DNA from: Paraflavitalea sp. CAU 1676
GTDB taxonomy: Bacteria > Bacteroidota > Bacteroidia > Chitinophagales > Chitinophagaceae
Length of the DNA: 64,000 bases
Direction: 5' to 3'
Assembly: GCF_029223285.1 (NCBI RefSeq)
Contig: NZ_JARHUJ010000007.1
Span: 1 to 64,000 of the forward strand
The translations under genes and the position numbers were made by a program. A model generated the notes under the pieces. It searched no databases. It was not told the origin of the DNA and saw only the letters and a program-made list of their open reading frames with translations. Shown piece by piece: positions 36,434-45,259 of the stretch. Every line of letters begins with the position of its first letter. Positions within the stretch are counted from its first letter, which is position 1.

Positions 36434-36957
36434 ACTTTGGACATTGTCCGGGAATCGCCCGAGATTGACAATTCCTCATTTTGAAAAGGATAACGTTTTC
36501 AAATTATTCTATAGTGGGTCAGCCAGGCGAATACTACGGTTTAGAACACGTATCACTCAGCTATACAAAGCCATAAGAATTAATGGTTATACACTAGAAG
36601 AATAGATATCAAACATTCTCCACTGTTTTGGCTAGTTATTCACGGATTCCAGGTCGCAGAAATTCGTTTAAACCTAAACACCTGCATGGAGAAACTGGGG
36701 GAGCGAATGGATTCGTTGCTTTGATCATGTTCTATTTGTTTTGGTTGGTCGATATTGTTACCTAAATAGGGAACGAAAGACCCGGATTGAAATAGTATTT
36801 CCTCTCCGTAACGGGTCGGAGAATCCGGGGCTTCCTTGCATTCCCAATTCCTTTAGGCAAGCATTGCGTCTGTTTTTGCCAGCATTTTGTTGAAGGCTGT
36901 CCAGTCGGACATTAGAACAATTTCAAAGGAGGTTTAATGGAAGATCAGAAGTGCATT
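36434..36957. other. Long susC leader with a second hairpin
   Basis: About 520 bases between the hairpin and the end of the fecR gene. ATTGTC (36443-36448) pairs with GACAAT (36467-36472) and CCGGG/CCCG inside, giving a second stem-loop. The rest has no believable ORF. A sigma-dependent promoter of susC (minus strand) is expected here but I cannot identify it. Confidence 0.45.
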
Positions 36958-38172
36958 CTATCTTTTGCTTCGATAGATTTTCAGCACTTTGTTGTTTTGC
37001 ATGGCGTATTCAATATTCGGTTCGTATTTTTTTAGAAGGGTCAATACTTCGCTCAATGGAATATTTCTACTTAAGCCTCCCTGTATCCGACGATCATCAC
37101 CGACATTATCAACAAAATCGACTTGCACATCATACCATCTTGCAATTTGGCGCATGACTTCTTTCAGTGGGGCCTTTGAGAAATAAAAATACCCTTTAGT
37201 CCAATAAACGGAGGCATTTACGTTAGTTTGAGAAACAGTTAGCTTATAGCCTTTCTTGTTAAACGTCGCCTCATCACCTGGTACTAATTTTCTCTCTGCG
37301 GTTTTAGAGGTAACTATCACTGAACCTTCCAAAAGCGAAGTACGCTCCACAGGTTCATTATCGTAAGCATTTATATTAAATTTAGTCCCTGTCACCCTGA
37401 TGGTGGTCCCATTGTCAGTTTCTACCAGGAACGGCTTCGCTGAATTTTTAGCTACTTCAAAATAGGCCTCACCAGATAGGAAAACCTTTCTTTCGGTAGC
37501 CGTAAATGCTGCCGGATACCTAAGCTTGGACCCGGCATTAATAATGCAACGGGTACCGTCTTCCAATAACAACACATAGTCCCCGCCGTTGGGCGTTTCC
37601 AGGGTATTCAAACCCGTGTTCAGTTTCTTACCTGAACCAATATACTGAATTGTGCCGTTTTCAGATTTACGTATAGAAATATTTCCTTGCTGGGCAATAG
37701 TTCCCGCGGCCGAGCTATCCAACAGTATGGTAGACTGATCAGCCAGGGTCAGCACCGCCCGGCGCCCACCGGGGGGAGCATCAGGTTGCCGCTGGTTGGT
37801 GGCCACCATCTTTTGTTCGGATATTGAATGAGACGGGCGTAAAAAATAATATATTGAACCAATAACTAAAAATAGAATGGCTGCAGCAGCAGCGTAGCGG
37901 AGGTAATTAATTCTATAGGAACGCGGTTTGTAGTGGCGAATTTCAAAAGCTGCGGGAAACCTTGGTTCGATCAACATCCAGGCCTTTTTCCTTTCTATCT
38001 CAAGTGCTCGCGCAAGCTCTAACCCATCATCGGCAGTCAATAAGGAGACCAGATCAGCATTACCTTGTGATCTGTCAATGAAATCATCAAGTTCCTTTTG
38101 CTCATCCGCCGAAATATCTCCCTGCGCCTTCATTTGGATCAGGTGGCGTAATCTTAATGCTTTATCGAACAT
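36958..38172 (-). CDS. FecR-family anti-sigma factor (DUF4974)
   Basis: 404 residues from ATG 38172 (MFDKALRLRHLIQMKAQGDIS). N-terminal cytoplasmic region (1-90) that binds the sigma factor, one membrane helix (about 93-111, AAAAAILFLVIGSIYYFL), periplasmic FecR domain (about 150-280: TPNGGDYVLLLEDGTRCIINAGSKLRYP, GEAYFEVAKN, GTKFNINAY) and a C-terminal DUF4974 (about 315-400), which contacts the STN domain of SusC. It follows the sigma gene by 132 bases and precedes the susC gene, the standard order. Confidence 0.93.
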   Translation of the reverse strand: MFDKALRLRHLIQMKAQGDISADEQKELDDFIDRSQGNADLVSLLTADDGLELARALEIERKKAWMLIEPRFPAAFEIRHYKPRSYRINYLRYAAAAAILFLVIGSIYYFLRPSHSISEQKMVATNQRQPDAPPGGRRAVLTLADQSTILLDSSAAGTIAQQGNISIRKSENGTIQYIGSGKKLNTGLNTLETPNGGDYVLLLEDGTRCIINAGSKLRYPAAFTATERKVFLSGEAYFEVAKNSAKPFLVETDNGTTIRVTGTKFNINAYDNEPVERTSLLEGSVIVTSKTAERKLVPGDEATFNKKGYKLTVSQTNVNASVYWTKGYFYFSKAPLKEVMRQIARWYDVQVDFVDNVGDDRRIQGGLSRNIPLSEVLTLLKKYEPNIEYAMQNNKVLKIYRSKR

Positions 38173-38304
38173 GCTTTCCCTTTTGGACTTATTGTAGGAT
38201 ACAGAAATACCATTACATATATAAACAAGTTGGGACTCCAAACGCTGCCAGGAAATCCAACAATTTTTTATTATTATTTAAAAAAGACCCTGCTAGTGAT
38301 TTTT

Positions 38305-38913
38305 CTATACAAAAAAGAAGGAAAACATGATCAATTCCATCAGAGGCTCTTTGCCCAAAATTTCGCGCAATTGAGAGATAGCTTTGGCTTTTGAAGATCG
38401 TACAGTGACGGTGGAAGTATTTAACTTGTTCGCGATCTCCTCGATGGTCATGGCGTCGAAATAAAAATGCTGCACAATAGCCCGCTTTTGATCCGGCAAT
38501 TCTTCCATGGCAGTACGAACTGCCTCTATATATTCTTTGAAAATGATGTGGTCTAAAATGGGGTCAGTGAAACTATGATCCTGAACTAGTACTTGTATAT
38601 CCTCTACAGCTAATTCCTTCTTATTCTTAAATCCGCTGCCATATTTTAAATAGTTATACGCTTTGTTCCGGCAGGCCACATACATGTAGGATAAGATATC
38701 ATCCATTTGCTTGAAATTCCCTCGGATCTGCCAGCAGGCCGCAAACGTGTCACTGACGATATCTTTAGCAACTTCAGAATCCCTGATTAGCTTATTGGTA
38801 AATGAAAAGAAGTTCTCCCGGTTAGCATAATAGAACTGATCGAATGCCTCCTGCACCCCCAAAGTAATGGCGGCGGCAATATTGTCGTCTTTCTCTTTTT
38901 GGCTTTGAGGCAT
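38305..38913 (-). CDS. ECF RNA polymerase sigma factor
   Basis: 202 residues. Sigma region 2 (about 22-90, FYYANRENFFSFTNKLIRDSEVAKDIVSDTF, RNKAYNYLK) and region 4 (about 130-195, ELPDQKRAIVQHFYFDAMTIEEIANKLNTS, a helix-turn-helix). No extra sensor domain. It is the first gene of a minus-strand set with fecR, susC (STN), susD and tlpA, and should direct transcription of the transporter genes when FecR releases it. The C-terminus (MELIMFSFFFV) is oddly hydrophobic. Confidence 0.93.
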   Translation of the reverse strand: MPQSQKEKDDNIAAAITLGVQEAFDQFYYANRENFFSFTNKLIRDSEVAKDIVSDTFAACWQIRGNFKQMDDILSYMYVACRNKAYNYLKYGSGFKNKKELAVEDIQVLVQDHSFTDPILDHIIFKEYIEAVRTAMEELPDQKRAIVQHFYFDAMTIEEIANKLNTSTVTVRSSKAKAISQLREILGKEPLMELIMFSFFFV

Positions 38914-38958
38914 CTGGCCTGAACTTTATTTTTCCTTAACCAACAAGGCTTTCCCGGA

Positions 38959-38966
38959 CAAATATA
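38959..38966 (-). promoter_or_regulatory. -7 box of the sigma-factor gene
   Basis: On the minus strand TATATTTG matches TAnnTTTG; about 21 bases further up TTTC stands in for the -33 TTTG. The implied leader is about 40 bases before the ATG at 38913. Confidence 0.45.
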
Positions 38967-39601
38967 TAGTAATATTTGTAGCACCTTGAAATACAATAAT
39001 TAACAATGGGAATCCGAACAACTGGATGGTTTATTCGTAGGGGAATTCCGAAAATTGATTGACCGGGAAACTTAATTCTGGTGGCAAGGTATTAAAAGAT
39101 CGTAAAATCCACAATACTGAATGTATTATTTCAACGATTATTTTATAGAAAAAATACGATAGTCAAATATTCATTGATCATATCAATCTGACTCAAATAC
39201 TTCTAACGGTCGTTAGGACGAACAAACACAACCGCCTTTCGGTCGCACAATCCCTACCAACCCTTCCGCGCTCGCCTCCTCACCCAAACATCAAAAACCC
39301 ATCCCGCATGAACGAAAAATTAATGTACACATAGCTCCAATGGCCTGTATCACCATGGTGATTAATAAAGAAGGTTATTTTGATGAAAACTTCAAACCTT
39401 TGCAAGTGCCTGCTTCTTAAGCATTCTATTAGAACGACGCATCATATAAATCTCCATCAGACTAAAGCTTTTTCAAAATTTGAGTACAGTAAACCTGGAC
39501 TAAATGGGTCATTCCATATAATTGGCAAAACCATACCCTATCCTATTAATAACGCTGTAGTTACTGACCACTTTTTTGTCGCTATTCCTTGTCATCAACG
39601 C
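38967..39601. other. Long non-coding gap at the right end of the AT-rich segment
   Basis: About 635 bases between the ECF sigma gene and the GH5 gene. It holds an exact dyad ATTGAT-CAT-ATCAAT (39173-39187) and the right copy of the 29-bp repeat (39280-39308). An ORF from 39383 (MKTSNLCKCLL) has poor protein character and runs into the opposite strand of the GH5 gene. Confidence 0.45.
39280..39308 (+). repeat. 29-bp direct repeat, right copy
   Basis: 27 of 29 identical to 25392-25420, same orientation. Not inside a gene I can support. AATTAATG follows 10 bases after, as it does directly after the left copy. Confidence 0.7.
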
Positions 39602-40552
39602 CTACTCCCCATACTTCCTGATCATCGCCCGCGCCTTGATCCCGGACGGCTTCAGGTCCTTCTCGGCCCAATTACCCGTTGAAGAAGCCGAAGGCAGCAA
39701 CACCGAGCAGGTCTCGTTTTTATCGGCCACCGACCAGGTAACCCAGCTGATCTTATTCTTCTCGGCCCACTCGATCCAGGTCGTCCATTCCGCCTCATTG
39801 AGCGGACCGTTACCCGTTGCCTCCATACCCGCCGATTCGGAAATAAATAGCGGCAGGCCCTTCTTCAGGGCAAAGTCGGCCCGGTCGCGCAAATACTGCT
39901 TGTGCGTGGCCGCATAAAAGTGAAGTGTATACATCAGGTTCGTATAGCCTTTAATGGGATCATCGGCCGCCACATGCACATCCTGGTCCCAATGCGGCGA
40001 ACCCACCAGGATCACATTATCAGGATCGATCGCACGGATCGTTTTGATCAGCTCGATGGAATAGGCTTTCACATCCGCCCACGACTGCTTTTCCGGCTCA
40101 TTGAAGATCTCGTAAATGATATTCGGATACTTACCGTACGTAGTAGCGATCTCGGTAAAGAACTGCTGCGCTTCCTGTTGGCGGATAGTATGACTATGCC
40201 AGTCAACGATCACATAAATGCCCTCTTTAATAGCCGCATCGATCACCGCCTTGATCCGCTCCTTCGACCAATCCGGCTTATTGATATACCCCTGGTCAGG
40301 CTCAACGCCCATCGCTGCCCGCACCACCGTACAACCCCAATCATTCTTTAACCAGCTCACCGTACCGGCATTGTAAAACCGCGGCCACCAGTTATGCCAC
40401 CCAAAACTCATACCGCGCAACACAACAGGTGCCCCTTTTTCATTAACAAGCTGCAAACCGGTCACTTTCAACCGGCCATTATCTTTCACCGGCTGGCCAA
40501 ACCCCGGCGCAGTCGCAAAAACAACCAGCACTACTAAAAGGAAATATTTCAT
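39602..40552 (-). CDS. Secreted GH5 endoglucanase-type enzyme
   Basis: 316 residues. Signal peptide 1-19 (ends GFGQ). One GH5 (subfamily 2-like) catalytic domain with [24 protein letters not shown], acid/base Glu152 in IFNEPE and nucleophile Glu239 in ISES. Such enzymes cut beta-1,4-glucan or related chains. No carbohydrate-binding module is present, so it probably acts on soluble oligomers in the periplasm or outside. It is not within a susCD operon here; its base composition is higher in GC than the segment to its left. Confidence 0.92.
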   Translation of the reverse strand: MKYFLLVVLVVFATAPGFGQPVKDNGRLKVTGLQLVNEKGAPVVLRGMSFGWHNWWPRFYNAGTVSWLKNDWGCTVVRAAMGVEPDQGYINKPDWSKERIKAVIDAAIKEGIYVIVDWHSHTIRQQEAQQFFTEIATTYGKYPNIIYEIFNEPEKQSWADVKAYSIELIKTIRAIDPDNVILVGSPHWDQDVHVAADDPIKGYTNLMYTLHFYAATHKQYLRDRADFALKKGLPLFISESAGMEATGNGPLNEAEWTTWIEWAEKNKISWVTWSVADKNETCSVLLPSASSTGNWAEKDLKPSGIKARAMIRKYGE

Positions 40553-40713
40553 ATAGGAAGACTTCTACAGCTAATATACGCAGATTGAAAAACTTACGGA
40601 ACCGAGACAGGTTTAAGCACACACAACGAAGTGACTTCCATCCACAACACGCCATTCCACCCACCTCTCCCCCGCCCCTTTTTGCCTGCCGGAAAAAATA
40701 TTCTCTCAAATCT

Positions 40714-40764
40714 TTTGCGCAACCAGGTATTTGCACATATATTTGCAACCAGATAGTAGCAAAT
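40714..40764 (+). promoter_or_regulatory. Promoter and candidate operator of the ArsR-type gene
   Basis: -33 TTTG (40714-40717), 20-base spacer, -7 TATATTTG (40738-40745). ATTTGC occurs at 40729-40734 and 40741-40746, and its inverse GCAAAT at 40759-40764, around the -7 box and likely start point: a good place for self-repression by the ArsR-type product. Confidence 0.6.
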
Positions 40765-40773
40765 ACATCGATC

Positions 40774-41100
40774 ATGGAAACAAGAAGAGACATATTCCAG
40801 GCAATTGCCGACCCCACCCGCCGCGCCATCATCGCATTGATAGCCCTGCAGGCTTTAACACCCAATGCCATCGCCGAACATTTCGATACCACCCGCCAGG
40901 CAGTATCCAAACACCTGCGCATCCTCACCGAATGCGAACTGGTAAAACAGGAATACAAAGGCCGGGAGATCTATTACCAACTCGAAATAGAAAAAATGAA
41001 AGAAATAGACAAATGGATTGAACAATTCCGCAAGATCTGGGAAACCCGTTTCAACCAGCTCGACAACGTACTGGCAACCATGAAAAAACAGAAAAAATGA
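40774..41100 (+). CDS. ArsR-family winged-helix repressor (SdpR-like)
   Basis: 108 residues from ATG 40774 ([17 protein letters not shown]), the usual family start; the open frame upstream is not coding. A winged helix (about 8-85: [27 protein letters not shown], then the [10 protein letters not shown] wing) and a helical tail. There is no Cys pair for metal sensing, so it belongs to the SdpR-like, non-metal group. In Bacteroidota such repressors are paired with AHSA1-type and similar genes, and here a reductase-like and an AHSA1-type gene follow within 2 kb on the same strand. Confidence 0.92.
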   Translation: METRRDIFQAIADPTRRAIIALIALQALTPNAIAEHFDTTRQAVSKHLRILTECELVKQEYKGREIYYQLEIEKMKEIDKWIEQFRKIWETRFNQLDNVLATMKKQKK

Positions 41101-41164
41101 CCGGCATAACGGCAACACCTACATAAAGTGCAGCGTCAGCACTATAAACACCGACAGTATAGCC

Positions 41165-41758
41165 ATGAGAAAAATAATCGTGCTCTCGATGATTACATTA
41201 GACGGGGTCATGCAGGCGCCCGGCGGACCGGAAGAAGACACATCAGGCAAATTCCACTATGGCGGCTGGGCCGCACCGTACGGCCATGAAGTCGGCCGTA
41301 AGATCGTACAACAGGAAATGAGACCAGCCGATTACCTCCTGGGCAGAAAGACTTTTGAGATCTTTGCCGGCTACTGGCCCCACCATGCCAACATTTGGCC
41401 TGCCATCAACGAAGGCACCAAATACGTCCTGTCCAACACCATGGGAAAGTCCGACTGGAAGAACACCGTATTCCTCCAAAACCTGGCCGACATCAAAAAG
41501 CTCAAAAAAACAGAAGGGTCTGACATCCAGGTCTGGGGTAGCTCCAAACTCATTCAGCTGCTGTTGGAGAATGATCTGGCAGATGAGCTACGCCTTAAGA
41601 TCTACCCCCTCACACTGGGTGAAGGCAAAAAGCTATTCGACAATGGCGCAATACCCGCCTCATTTATGTTGGCAGAGACGGTGGCCACACCCACCGGAGT
41701 GATCATCGCCACCTACAAACGGGCCGGCAAAATAACTACAGGCACCATCGGCGCTTAA
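41165..41758 (+). CDS. DHFR/RibD-C-like reductase family protein
   Basis: 197 residues with the RibD C-terminal / dihydrofolate-reductase-like fold: KIIVLSMITLDGVMQAPGGPEED at the start, DYLLGRKTFEIFAGYWP, TKYVLSNT, DIQVWGSSKLIQLLLENDLADEL and PLTLGEGKKLF. This family probably uses NAD(P)H but its substrates are mostly not known. It follows the ArsR-type gene by 64 bases and is closed off by a very strong terminator, so the two form an operon. Confidence 0.9.
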   Translation: MRKIIVLSMITLDGVMQAPGGPEEDTSGKFHYGGWAAPYGHEVGRKIVQQEMRPADYLLGRKTFEIFAGYWPHHANIWPAINEGTKYVLSNTMGKSDWKNTVFLQNLADIKKLKKTEGSDIQVWGSSKLIQLLLENDLADELRLKIYPLTLGEGKKLFDNGAIPASFMLAETVATPTGVIIATYKRAGKITTGTIGA

Positions 41759-41772
41759 AGATCTTCAGTTCA

Positions 41773-41806
41773 AAGGCTGGTTGTTTCCCCGGAAACAACC
41801 AGCCTT
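41773..41806 (+). terminator. Very long terminator hairpin
   Basis: A perfect 16-bp inverted repeat (41773-41788 and 41791-41806) with only CC between the arms. Lies 15 bases after the reductase-like gene; little U-tract follows. Confidence 0.7.
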
Positions 41807-41924
41807 ATGCATTCAATAAGCCCGGCCGGCCCTACAGCTACCCAAAGCTGTAGCAAACACATCCTGTCCAAAACAACCCGCCATAAAGACCATATAGCAC
41901 CCCCTCCGGCGTGCCGCTCCATTG

Positions 41925-41932
41925 TAGCTTTG
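41925..41932 (+). promoter_or_regulatory. Possible -7 box
   Basis: TAGCTTTG fits TAnnTTTG, 34 bases before the secreted unknown protein gene at 41967. No good -33 box is seen. Confidence 0.35.
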
Positions 41933-41966
41933 AGTAGCTTAATGAAAACAAAAAAATGGAATAATT

Positions 41967-42764
41967 ATGGAACGCAACAAAACGATCCGCATAACGGCAT
42001 TACTCGCAGGTCTGTTATGCATATTTACAACAAGCGCACAAGACAAACAGAACACCATCCAGCCACTGCCAAAAGAAGTAGAGATCCGCCTGGCACTCAG
42101 CGCCCTTCCGCCCCACCTCCGCGACAGTGCAACGGTTTATGTCCTCGATCCGGCAAAGGGCTTTGAAATAGCCCGCAAAGGAAGCAACGGGTTTCACACT
42201 TTCGTAGCCCGTAACGGCGATGATGCCATGAGAGGAGACTGGCCATTGATAGAGTACAGGAACGATATCCTGTACCCGATCTCTTTTGATGAGGCAGGCG
42301 CCAAAACCATCATGCCCGTTTTCTTCGACATCGCAAAAATGCAGGCCAAAGGAACCCCGCCCGCCGAACTGAAAAAGACCATCCAGGACCGCTTCAAAAA
42401 GAAATACTACAAAGCACCGCAACGCGCCGGCATCTCTTATATGCTGTCGCCGATACTCAGAACCTACACCAATCCCGACGCAAACGACAACGTCATCACC
42501 GCCAGCGTGCCGCACGTCATGTATTATGCCCCCAATATCACCAACGATGAAGTAGGTGGCAGTAAACCTGCTCCGGGCGCAAAGTATCCGTTTGTTATAC
42601 TTCCCGGCCCCCATGGATACAGCATACAGTTCCTCGGCCAGGCCGAAACAGAAGCCGTTAGAAAAGAATACAAATCCCTGCTGGAACAACTCTGCACCAT
42701 CAACAAAGAATGGTGCCTGCCGGCAACGGAAGACCGGTCCGCAGCAACTCATCAGCATCATTAA
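41967..42764 (+). CDS. Secreted protein of unknown function
   Basis: 265 residues with a signal peptide (1-24, ends TTSAQ). I do not recognise the family. The mature part reads as one globular domain (ALSALPPHLRDSATVYVLDPAKGFEIARKGSNGF, PVFFDIAKMQ, RAGISYMLSPILRTYTNP, GPHGYSIQFLGQAE) and ends in a His-rich tail (HQHH). It lies 37 bases upstream of the AHSA1-type gene on the same strand. Confidence 0.72.
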   Translation: MERNKTIRITALLAGLLCIFTTSAQDKQNTIQPLPKEVEIRLALSALPPHLRDSATVYVLDPAKGFEIARKGSNGFHTFVARNGDDAMRGDWPLIEYRNDILYPISFDEAGAKTIMPVFFDIAKMQAKGTPPAELKKTIQDRFKKKYYKAPQRAGISYMLSPILRTYTNPDANDNVITASVPHVMYYAPNITNDEVGGSKPAPGAKYPFVILPGPHGYSIQFLGQAETEAVRKEYKSLLEQLCTINKEWCLPATEDRSAATHQHH

Positions 42765-42801
42765 TTAAACCACAAACGATCATTCAATTAAAAGTACGAC
42801 C

Positions 42802-43269
42802 ATGACAACAACAGACTTTTTACTCACCCAAACCACCAAGCGCACACCGCAGGAAGTATACAACGCCATCCTCAACGTACGTGGCTGGTGGTCGGGATAT
42901 TTTGCCGAAGAGATCATTGGCAATACCGATAAGCTCGGAGAAGAATTTACCTTTCGTGCCGGAGAAGGGGTTCATTATACCAAACAGAAACTGGTGGAAC
43001 TCATCCCCAACAAAAGAGTGGTTTGGCTGGTAACGGAAAGCGCCCTCACCTTCGTAGATGAAATAGACGAGTGGACGGGCACCAAACTCATATTTGACAT
43101 CACAGAAAAAAACGGAGTAACCGAATTCACCTTCACACACGAAGGATTGAACCCGGAATTTGAATGCTTCGAATCCTGTTCACCAGCCTGGACCGAATAC
43201 CTCCGAAACAAATTATTACCCTTGATCAATTCGGGTAACAGCCTGGATATCACACACCAGGCCATATAA
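42802..43269 (+). CDS. AHSA1/SRPBCC-family protein
   Basis: 155 residues with the START/AHSA1-like helix-grip fold: FLLTQTTKRTPQEVYNAILNVRGWWS at the start, VELIPNKRVVWLVTES, TKLIFDITEKNGVTEFTFTHEGL and the closing helix CSPAWTEYLRNKLLPLI. These proteins bind small hydrophobic ligands in a cavity; the ligand is unknown. Genes of this type are regularly near SdpR-like ArsR regulators, as here. A terminator follows at 43339. Confidence 0.9.
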   Translation: MTTTDFLLTQTTKRTPQEVYNAILNVRGWWSGYFAEEIIGNTDKLGEEFTFRAGEGVHYTKQKLVELIPNKRVVWLVTESALTFVDEIDEWTGTKLIFDITEKNGVTEFTFTHEGLNPEFECFESCSPAWTEYLRNKLLPLINSGNSLDITHQAI

Positions 43270-43338
43270 CCGAAAGGTTACCGATACCGGTAGTAAATAA
43301 GCCCGTCGCCCGGTTGAATAGCATCCACTAAATTGAAT

Positions 43339-43369
43339 AGGTAGCTCCGTAAAGGTGGCTACCTTTTTT
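43339..43369 (+). terminator. Terminator after the AHSA1-type gene
   Basis: AGGTAGC (43339-43345) and GCTACCT (43358-43364) with a T-run to 43369. Confidence 0.8.
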
Positions 43370-43390
43370 CATTACCAAAACAAACCACCT

Positions 43391-44032
43391 ATGCAAATGC
43401 ATCCTTACAGGATTTTACTAACCTGCCTGGTCTTATTGTGCAGCTACACCTCGTTCACACAAAAAGTACCGGAATTCCCCAAAGCCGGCCTCTTCAACGC
43501 AAAGATCTCCCCCGATGGAAACTTAGAGATCTACGCATCAAAGACCTCTTCGCTGCACGACTTCGAGTTCCTCACCGGCAAATGGACCATGGAACACCAA
43601 CGATTGAAAAAAAGACTGGTTGGCTCCACAGAATGGGAAAGCTTCCAATCCGAAGACGAGAACTTTGGCACCATGCTGAACGGACTCGGCAATACCGATA
43701 TCTATAGAGCTACCCTCGATGGAAAACCATTCGAAGGCTTTACACTCCGCTTGTTCAATCCGGAAACCAAATTGTGGAGCCTTTATTGGGCACCCAGCAC
43801 GACTGGCGTGCTCGACCCACCCGTGGTAGGCTCATTCGAAGGCAATATCGGGCACTTCTATTGTACGGATCTCTACGAAGGCAAGCGGGTCATCGTCATG
43901 TTCCGGTGGGATAAAACCGACAAAGAGCACCCCGTATGGAGCCAGGCCTTCTCACCCGATAACGGAGCAACCTGGGAGTGGAACTGGACAAACACCTCTT
44001 ACCGCATCAAAACAAAACCCACCAAAAAATAA
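43391..44032 (+). CDS. Secreted DUF1579-like protein
   Basis: 213 residues from ATG 43391 (MQMHPYRILL). Signal peptide about 1-24. The mature part contains HDFEFLTGKWTMEHQRLKKRL, NGLGNTDIY, FEGFTLRLFNPETKLWSLYWA and VIVMFRWDKTD, the pattern of a lipocalin-like beta-barrel known from DUF1579-type proteins. Function unknown. It is set apart from the AHSA1-type gene by a terminator. A weak stem (CCCTGC...GCAGGG, about 44034-44056) follows. Confidence 0.72.
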   Translation: MQMHPYRILLTCLVLLCSYTSFTQKVPEFPKAGLFNAKISPDGNLEIYASKTSSLHDFEFLTGKWTMEHQRLKKRLVGSTEWESFQSEDENFGTMLNGLGNTDIYRATLDGKPFEGFTLRLFNPETKLWSLYWAPSTTGVLDPPVVGSFEGNIGHFYCTDLYEGKRVIVMFRWDKTDKEHPVWSQAFSPDNGATWEWNWTNTSYRIKTKPTKK

Positions 44033-44141
44033 CCCTGCCTTCAATAGAAAGCAGGGCTATCAAAAACTTCAACATTGAGCACAAAGCCTGTTGAGGCTTC
44101 ACAAAGCAGTCATTACCAACATCGTAGCGCATAGGCGCAAT

Positions 44142-44173
44142 AAAAAAGGTCGCCCCGGTTGATGGAGGCGACC
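44142..44173 (-). terminator. Terminator of the RRM protein gene
   Basis: On the minus strand GGTCGCC (44173-44167) and GGCGACC (44154-44148) form a 7-bp stem followed by TTTTTT. Confidence 0.8.
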
Positions 44174-44197
44174 ATTTTCTATATAAAGACAAATAAA

Positions 44198-44533
44198 TTA
44201 ATACCTGTTCTTATTGTAGCTTTTGCTGTTGTTGTAACCACCGCTACCGCCACCGTTTTGACGGAAAGGGCTGGAACTGCGGGGCCTGTCTTCTTTAGGC
44301 TTGGCTTCCATTACTTTGATGGTCCGGCCTTCAACAGTAGCGCCGTCCAATTCAGTAATAGCTTTTTTCGCAGCGGCATCATCAGACATTTCAACAAATC
44401 CAAAGCCACGGGAATTACCGGTCTCCCGGTCGCTGATTACTTTGGCTGAAGCTACTTCTCCATAAGGAGCAAAAAAATCTCTCAAATCTTCATCCTGAAC
44501 GTTGAAGCTGAGGTTCGAAACATAAATGTTCAT
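44198..44533 (-). CDS. RRM-type RNA-binding protein
   Basis: 111 residues. One RRM (1-78) with RNP2 (IYVSNL) and RNP1 (RGFGFVEM), then a basic, Gly/Ser/Asn/Tyr-rich tail (about 80-111). Small single-RRM proteins with Gly-rich tails are abundant in Bacteroidota and cyanobacteria and are thought to act as RNA chaperones, often induced by cold. The long AT-rich leader upstream fits cold-type control, which is inference. It has its own terminator. Confidence 0.93.
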   Translation of the reverse strand: MNIYVSNLSFNVQDEDLRDFFAPYGEVASAKVISDRETGNSRGFGFVEMSDDAAAKKAITELDGATVEGRTIKVMEAKPKEDRPRSSSPFRQNGGGSGGYNNSKSYNKNRY

Positions 44534-44938
44534 TACTAAACGATTAAAATTTTAAAATACTGAGATAGCAAGGAGTAGGTAACTAATTAAAAATGCAGAT
44601 TACTTAGCAGATAATTAACAATTACTAATGCAAAACTCAAATGAAGTGTGAAGGTAGGTCATTTATAATTGGTAACCAAATCTTTCTGATACACTTTAAC
44701 AGATCGATAGAAAACGGTTCCTCAAAAACATAAAAACAATTACCCAAAAAGTGTACCTTTACCCCGCCTCAAAAATGCTACAACGCCTCGTACTGTCTCT
44801 GCACTCATTGTAGCTATAGTAGTTCAAGTTGAAAAATTGCCTCTCATTTTCTCAGATGGCCGGGTTTTAAGCACTGGCCGATGTTATTTGTTCAGCAAAA
44901 GGTTATTAGTAAATAATTTAAAACATTAACTGTTTAAA
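44534..44938. other. Divergent AT-rich intergenic region
   Basis: About 405 bases between the RRM gene (minus) and a small plus-strand gene. It contains the RRM gene leader and near 44923-44944 the partial dyad AACATTAACTGTTTAAAATGTT. No ORF or RNA gene is supported. Confidence 0.4.
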
Positions 44939-44947
44939 ATGTTAACT

Positions 44948-45196
44948 ATGAAGCTTTCTGATTTTATCCTATTGAATGAGGAGGAAAAGAAAATGACTGT
45001 TCTTCACCAGGGGGTACTCGTAGCCAAGAGAAGTAACTTCGACTTCATGGTATTCCTTTTTCAGATGGAAAACTATTACGTGGAGGCATACTGCAACCCC
45101 CAAAACAAAGCGATCGAAGAATACAGGGTATTTGATAATATCACCTTATTAAATCCCTATCTGGACACAATCCCTATCGATAATTTACTGAATTGA
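44948..45196 (+). CDS. Hypothetical small protein
   Basis: 82 residues from ATG 44948 (MKLSDFILLNEEEKKMTVLHQG); ATG 44939 is an equal alternative. Soluble, with alternating hydrophobic strands (GVLVAKR, FDFMVFLFQMENYYVEAYCN) and a closing IPIDNLL; I do not recognise it, but this composition looks like a conserved small protein of the family Chitinophagaceae. It is followed by a bidirectional terminator. Confidence 0.62.
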   Translation: MKLSDFILLNEEEKKMTVLHQGVLVAKRSNFDFMVFLFQMENYYVEAYCNPQNKAIEEYRVFDNITLLNPYLDTIPIDNLLN

Positions 45197-45237
45197 GGCA
45201 ACAAACATACTCGCCTGGGGTATGTTTACGGGCCTCA
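45194..45237. terminator. Bidirectional terminator
   Basis: TGAGGC (45194-45199) pairs with GCCTCA (45232-45237), and AAACATAC with GTATGTTT inside. Sits between convergent genes. Confidence 0.65.
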
Positions 45238-45259
45238 CTTTCACGAAAGACTGGCACGT

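Noticed and set aside
36411-36605. 64-residue plus-strand ORF starting inside the susC leader
   Set aside because: Begins within the hairpin, has poor protein character and no recognisable motif; the terminator would lie at its start.
39383-39682. Plus-strand ORF MKTSNLCKCLL...
   Set aside because: Its second half is the antisense of the GH5 gene and the first half shows no coding character.
42015-42761. 248-residue minus-strand ORF opposite the secreted unknown at 41967
   Set aside because: The plus-strand frame has a signal peptide and normal composition; the minus frame is Cys/Phe/Val-rich, typical of antisense.
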